A stretch of 14,172 bases of DNA from Entrophospora sp. SA101. Its lineage: Eukaryota; Glomeromycota; Glomeromycetes; Entrophosporales; Entrophosporaceae. The translations under genes were made by a program, and so were the position numbers. Shown here piece after piece: positions 9,607 through 14,172 of this stretch (its first letter is position 1; every line of letters begins with the position of its first letter). The notes below the pieces were generated by a model, which searched no databases, was not told where the DNA came from, and worked only from the letters and a program-made list of their open reading frames with translations. The stretch spans positions 1-14,172 of the forward strand of contig CAUDNR010000927.1 in NCBI GenBank assembly GCA_958430865.1. Direction: 5' to 3'.

Positions 9607-9765
9607 AATAGAGGTTTTCTGGAGAAAAAAAAATATATATATAAATTAAATAGGATAAAGTACATCTTCATAAAATAATAATATATTTTTTAAAATAGAA
9701 TAAATGAATGAGACACACTGTTTATATGTTGTTTATTATTTTGAACACTGTATAAAAAAATAAAA
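9607..9765. repeat. outlying partial copy of the ~220-bp repeat family
   Basis: It reads TTTTCTGGAGAA ... TACATCTTCATAAAATAATA ... ACACACTGTTTATATGTT ... TTTATTATTTT. This aligns in order with units of the array at 11626-12365, most closely the unit starting at 12056, which has ACACACTGTTTATATGTT. The same orientation about 2 kb away suggests an older dispersal or an insertion that split the array. Confidence 0.7.
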
Positions 9766-9903
9766 ATCAATAATAAAAAATTAATAATAATATTACAAAT
9801 TAAAAAAATGTCGTACAAGTTTTTTGAACCGATTCATATAATGACAATTACATTCATTTTACTTGCAAATAAGTAAATTATTAATAAGCGAGTGAATAAT
9901 AAT

Positions 9904-10509
9904 CAGGTAAAGAAATAATATACACACACGCACACATATAAACTATTATTAAAGTATAAGAAAAAACCATCTCAATTCAATTTTTTTTTACTTCAAAAAT
10001 GCTCAAATATTATAAAGAATATTACAATATATAGAACATGATCAGGTAAAGAAGTAATATATATATATATATATATGTAAACAATTATTAAAAAGTACAA
10101 GGAAAAAATAATCTCAATTCAAATTTTTTATTACTTCAAAGATGACAGAGAATCGTTAAAGAAAATACAAAATTGGATTATAAAAAATATTACAACTAAT
10201 GTATAGAACATGACAGGGAGGTAAAGAAATAATATATATATATATATACACATGCAGTATATATAAATTATTATTAGAAAAACAATCTCAATTCAATTTC
10301 TAATTACAGTGAATCCTTGAAGAAAAACAAAACCGGATTATAATAACTAATATAGAACATGATAAACAGTAATATATATATGTATAAACTATTATATTAA
10401 AAAGTATAAGAAAAAATAATCTCAATTCAAATTTTTTTATCATTTCAAAGGTGACAGAATCCTCAAAGAAAAACAAAATTGAATTATAAGAATATTACAA
10501 CTAATGTAT
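9904..10509. repeat. AT-rich tandem repeat array, four diverged units of 139-171 bp
   Basis: Units begin near 9904, 10043, 10214 and 10364. Each runs: GTAAAGAAATAATATA, a dinucleotide tract (AC/AT in the first, AT in the others), TAAACTATTATTAAA, AATCTCAATTCAA, a T-run, then (except where trimmed) TTCAAAGATGACAGA, AAAGAAAAACAAAAT, TTACAACTAATGTATAGAACATGA. Length differences come mainly from the dinucleotide tract and small deletions in unit 3. No coding potential seen. Confidence 0.85.
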
Positions 10510-10993
10510 TTTAAATATAACCTTATAACAAAAAATCTTTTATGTTATGCGGTATATATGTATATGAATATCTGATAGATGGGAAATCTTGGGGGAAGGG
10601 ATGTTATTGAAAAAAACCATATTCATAGCATTTATAATTATTTTTGAAGTGCGTATTGGCTACCAACCCAATGCAAAGAGGAAAAATAGCGAAGGAAACT
10701 ATTTATTATGATTTGTGTATACATTTTATATTGATAATAAAGAATTCATTCCAACTGCGTTGGATGTTGACCATCTTTGAAAGTTTTAAAAAGATAAACT
10801 ATCCCTTAAACTGTTTCTGCAGCATATATGCTGTAGTTTTTACACATAATTTCCTAATTAAAAATTATTTTTGAGATTGTGTTATTAACCCAGTAAAGGA
10901 AAAACAGTGTTACATACTGTTCTTAGTGATGAATGATTGTGCAAAGTAAAGGAACAAAAAAAATTACTTTGCCGATCATTGTATTATTAATTA
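10510..10993. other. spacer with a hairpin and possible coding relic
   Basis: A plus-strand frame from about 10650 reads VLATNPMQRGKIAKETIYYD and then turns hydrophobic, with no ATG at its start. It looks like a coding relic but I cannot name it. CAGCATATATGCTG near 10820 is a perfect 14-bp palindrome, and a longer hairpin sits at 10932-10980. Confidence 0.35.
10932..10980. repeat. hairpin: 9-bp plus 6-bp stem
   Basis: GCAAAGTAA (10941-10949) pairs with TTACTTTGC (10964-10972) around a 14-base loop. The stem continues, after a TGT/CG internal loop, with AATGAT (10932-10937) against ATCATT (10975-10980). It lies 13 bp upstream of the zinc-ribbon relic, so it could be part of an old mobile element. 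Confidence 0.6.
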
Positions 10994-11119
10994 GGTGAAA
11001 AACCTTCTTTCTCTAATATTTGGTGTACATTATGTGATGCTCCATTATGTTGTAATAGTGGTAGAAACTGGTTTAAAATTTATCACGAAAAACAAAATAT
11101 CAATTTAAATGAGGATTAA
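10994..11119 (+). pseudogene. zinc-ribbon relic resembling the C-terminus of a piggyBac-type transposase
   Basis: A 41-codon frame reads GEKPSFSNIWCTLCDAPLC, then CNSGRN, WFKIYHEKQN and a stop. The order CxxC ... LC ... (C)FxxYH is the Cys/His-rich zinc ribbon that ends piggyBac-family transposases. Here the Cys expected before FKIYH is Trp, so one metal ligand is lost. In-frame stops lie just upstream, and no DDD catalytic domain is visible in the 500 bp before it. A TTAG at its left edge could be a splice acceptor, but more likely this is the surviving end of a decayed element. Family assignment is from motif memory; other Cys/His-rich transposase tails are possible. Confidence 0.45.
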
Positions 11120-11625
11120 TTAATTATATTTATCATGAATAAAAATTTTTACATTTAATACATATTTCAGGTATATTATAAAGTGAAGATTTTACTAATT
11201 ATATCTTTACATTGGCTTTAACTAAAACTTAAACTTCAAGTTCTGAGGAATAAAAATGGTATAAGTTTTAATGAGGTCATTTTTTTTATTTTCTTTTTAA
11301 ATTTTTTAAAAAAATACCTATTATTAGAATATAAATTTTTACTAATAAAAATAATTAACAAAACTATGAAAAATTCAAAAAATTTTATTATTGTTGTTGT
11401 AATAATAAGTGATCGAATTTATCATATTTTCATATACATTTTAAAAGATAATTTTAAATTCCTTATTTTCTTTCTCCCTAAAAATAAAATTTTTTATTTT
11501 ATTTAAAGTTGCTTATGAATAATAAGTGTAAGATATTTTTTTACTCGATTTTGGGAAAGAAAAAATTCCGCACCCAAACGTAATATAATAAATTAATATT
11601 AAAGTAGAAAAGATCTTCGGAATGC
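11120..11625. other. AT-rich spacer, nothing recognised
   Basis: Homopolymer-rich sequence between the zinc-ribbon relic and the 220-bp repeat array. Neither strand has a reading frame with plausible composition, and no clear repeats or structured RNA are seen. Confidence 0.4.
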
Positions 11626-12365
11626 ATTATATAATATATTTTCTAAAATAAAATAGACATTGTTTTTAATGTTTATTTATTTTAAACAGCATATAAAAGG
11701 TCAAATTAAAGAAATGGCCAAAGTAATGTTGTTTCTCATTAATCAATACTTGGTTCCTAATATTCTAGCTTTTAACAGAGTTTTCTGAAGAAGATAAAAA
11801 TCAAATGTATGGATTAAATCGGACAAAGTATACAGTCTATAAAATCATATTTTTTAAAACATATATATTGTTTGTATGTTTTTTATTATTTTAAACCATA
11901 TATAAAAGATCAAATTAAAAAATGGTCAAAACACTTTTATTTCTCATTAATCAATACCTGGTTCTTAATAATTTAGTTTTTAACGAATAGAGAAGTTTCT
12001 CGGAGAAGTAGATAAAAATCAAATATTTCTTATTTATATGAATTAAATACATCGTCTATAAAATAATAATATATTTTTTAAAATAAAATAACAACACAAC
12101 ACACTGTTTATATGTTATTTATTATTTTAAGCAATATAAAAAAATAACCAAAAAATACTGTTACTTCTCCATTAATTAATCGATACTTGGTTCCTAATAA
12201 TCTAATTTTTAACGAATAGAAACGTTTTCTGGCGAAGAAGATAAAAATCGAATTTTCTTATGAATTAAATACATCGTCTATAAAATAATAATATATTTTT
12301 AAAATAAAATACATTTTTTGTGTGTTTTTTATTATTTTAAAAAAATATATAAATTATCAAAAAAA
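11626..12365. repeat. tandem repeat array, ~210-222 bp units, three full and one partial
   Basis: Units start near 11626, 11837, 12056 and 12278. Shared landmarks in order: ATTTTTTAAAATAAAAT, GTTTATTATTTTAAAC, TATAAAAGATCAAATTAAA, TTTCTCATTAATCAATAC, TGGTTCCTAATAATCTA, TTTTTAACGAATAGA, TTTCTGGCGAAGAAGATAAA, GAATTAAATACATCGTCTAT. Units 2 to 4 are closest to one another. The array ends about 110 bp before the repeat-protein exon. Confidence 0.85.
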
Positions 12366-12409
12366 TTTGTTCGAAAAAAAAAAATTTAAAAAATTAAAAA
12401 AAAAAAAAA

Positions 12410-12411
<2 letters not shown>

Positions 12412-12446
<35 letters not shown>
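12412..12446. repeat. (AAT)n microsatellite
   Basis: About 11 uninterrupted trinucleotide copies, followed by ATTGATATTAATAATATTG. In one frame this is poly-Asn then IDINNIDIS-stop, which recalls the MDNNNN start of the 8413 protein, but it lacks an ATG and is out of frame with the gene that follows. Confidence 0.9.
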
Positions 12447-12474
12447 TTGATATTAATAATATTGATATTAGCTA

Positions 12475-13359
12475 AACATCGACAATAATTCCGTTCATCA
12501 AAACATGATTTATATCATATATCAAAATGTCGATGGTATTAATTACGTTCGCCAAAACATGTTTAATCAAAATTCTGGTAACGATAATTACATTCGTCAA
12601 AACATGATTTATCATCACATTCATCAAAACTCCGGAGAAATTTATCAAAACATTGTAATTGTAATTGGTGACAATAATAATCCCGTTCATCAAAACACAT
12701 TTTATAATACAATTTATCAAAACCACGAGGACGTTTATCAACATGTCAGTGGCAATAATTCCGATCATCAAAACATGGTTCATAATAATCCCATTCGTCA
12801 AAACATTGGAGAAATTTATCAAGACGTCGGTAACAATAATTCCGTTCACCAAAATATGATTCATAATACAATTTATCAAACCCCCGAAAACACCTATCAA
12901 AATGTTGATGACAATGATTCCGTTTACCAAAACATGATTTATAATTATCCTATTTATCAAAACCCTGGAGAAATTTATCAAAACGTTGGTAATAATAATT
13001 CCGTTCGTCAAGACATGATTCATAACACAATTCATCAAACTCCTGAAGAAATTTATCAAAATGTCAATGAGAATAATTACGATCATCAAAACATGGTTCA
13101 TAATAATCCCATTAGTCAAAACACTGGAGAAATTTATCAAGACGTCGGTGACAATAATTTCGTTTACCAAAATACGATTCATAATACAATTTATCAAAAC
13201 CCTGGAGAAATTTATCAAAACGTTGGTAATAATAATTACGTTCATCATGACATGATTCATAACACAATTCATCAAACTCTTGAAGATATTTATCAAAATG
13301 TCGACGACAATAATTACGTTTATCAAAACACTGAGAACATTTGTCAAAGCATTGGTGAG
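12475..13359 (+). repeat. coding minisatellite, 78/81-bp units
   Basis: DNA repeats underlying the 12505 protein. Unit starts: 12733, 12814, 12892, 12973, 13051, 13132, 13210 and 13288, with degenerate units before 12733. Every unit is a multiple of three, so copy-number change preserves the frame. The units at 12973 and 13210 share near-identical DNA (ACATGATTCATAACACAATT ...), 237 bp apart. The units at 12733 and 13051 are related with a 318-bp offset. Confidence 0.9.
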
Positions 13360-13467
13360 GAGAGTTACATTCGTCAAAACGTGATTTATAATCACCAAAA
13401 TAATTTCGTTGCTGAACCGAACTCAGCTAATATTATGAGCGTTAATCATCAGAATTCTGTTGAATAA
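12505..13467 (+). CDS. Asn/Gln-rich tandem-repeat protein (320 aa from first ATG)
   Basis: Unrecognised protein made almost wholly of 26/27-residue repeats of the form IYQNVGNNNSVHQNMIHN then TIYQNPGE. Regular units start at residues 77, 104, 130, 157, 183, 210, 236 and 262; less regular ones precede them, and residues 286-320 are a non-repeated tail ending VNHQNSVE. The protein is hydrophilic, without signal peptide, membrane segment or known domain. Units alternate 27 (HNNPI type) and 26 (HNTI type), and blocks were copied in larger steps (units 3-4 resemble 7-8). The repeat already reads NIDNNSVHQN in frame from 12475, before the ATG, and an in-frame TAG lies just upstream (12469-12471). 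So 12505 is only the first available ATG. The real start may be in an upstream exon (TTAG acceptor at 12468-12471) or may have been lost. It is a relative of the 8413 protein. Function unknown. Confidence 0.6.
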   Translation: MIYIIYQNVDGINYVRQNMFNQNSGNDNYIRQNMIYHHIHQNSGEIYQNIVIVIGDNNNPVHQNTFYNTIYQNHEDVYQHVSGNNSDHQNMVHNNPIRQNIGEIYQDVGNNNSVHQNMIHNTIYQTPENTYQNVDDNDSVYQNMIYNYPIYQNPGEIYQNVGNNNSVRQDMIHNTIHQTPEEIYQNVNENNYDHQNMVHNNPISQNTGEIYQDVGDNNFVYQNTIHNTIYQNPGEIYQNVGNNNYVHHDMIHNTIHQTLEDIYQNVDDNNYVYQNTENICQSIGEESYIRQNVIYNHQNNFVAEPNSANIMSVNHQNSVE

Positions 13468-14122
<655 letters not shown>

Positions 14123-14172
14123 AAATGCAAGACAAATTATAAATTATTTGTTGCATGTGGCGCAACCAAATA

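Noticed and set aside
9607..12365. LTR retrotransposon bounded by the two copies of the 220-bp repeat
   Set aside because: No reverse transcriptase or integrase sequence between them, and the right side is a tandem array rather than a single LTR.
12475..13359. CRISPR-like array
   Set aside because: Units are continuous coding repeats of 78/81 bp without unique spacers, in a eukaryotic genome.

Overview
The window looks like nuclear DNA of a filamentous fungus, most likely an arbuscular mycorrhizal one (Glomeromycotina, Rhizophagus type). The evidence is very AT-rich DNA, short GT-AG introns of about 85-95 bases, ATG starts in A-rich leaders, asparagine-rich insertions in a conserved protein, and a BTB-BACK protein of the kind greatly expanded in that lineage. 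The species call is inference from remembered family features, not from a search.

Left third (1-4828, minus strand). The N-terminal ~958 codons of IML1, the GATOR1/SEACIT subunit that restrains TORC1, fill 1-3052 in three exons; the gene runs off the left end. Behind it, in the same direction (3300-4828), is a BTB-BACK protein gene. Two separate, perfect tandem duplications interrupt it. A 91-bp one in exon 1 breaks the reading frame, and a 200-bp one copies the intron 1/exon 2 junction. Without them the gene reads cleanly through four phase-matched exons (about 326 aa). The 91-bp duplication also happens to create a possible 106-nt GT-AG intron that would restore the frame.

Middle (4829-8412). 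No intact gene is visible. It holds the BTB promoter, a CACGTG palindrome, a relatively GC-rich island (about 5400-5960), a frameshifted relic of a repeat-containing gene on the minus strand (6562-7112), and a sequence of 23 bases near 5662 that recurs inverted near 8050.

Right half (8413-14172). Two plus-strand genes (8413-8886 and 12505-13467) encode asparagine/glutamine-rich proteins that share an N-N-N-aromatic-x-H/R-Q-N motif and look like distant paralogues. The second is almost wholly a 26/27-residue tandem repeat with a higher-order pattern. Its repeat starts upstream of the first ATG, so the true 5' end is missing, spliced or broken. Between them lie two families of AT-rich tandem DNA repeats (9904-10509; 11626-12365, with an outlying copy at 9607-9765), a long hairpin, and a small broken cysteine/histidine-rich relic resembling the C-terminal zinc ribbon of piggyBac-type transposases (10994-11119). 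The window ends with a ~104-base poly-A tract.

Apart from IML1 and the BTB-BACK gene, no function can be assigned. There is no evidence that the genes act in one pathway. The right half looks like accessory, repeat-driven sequence.
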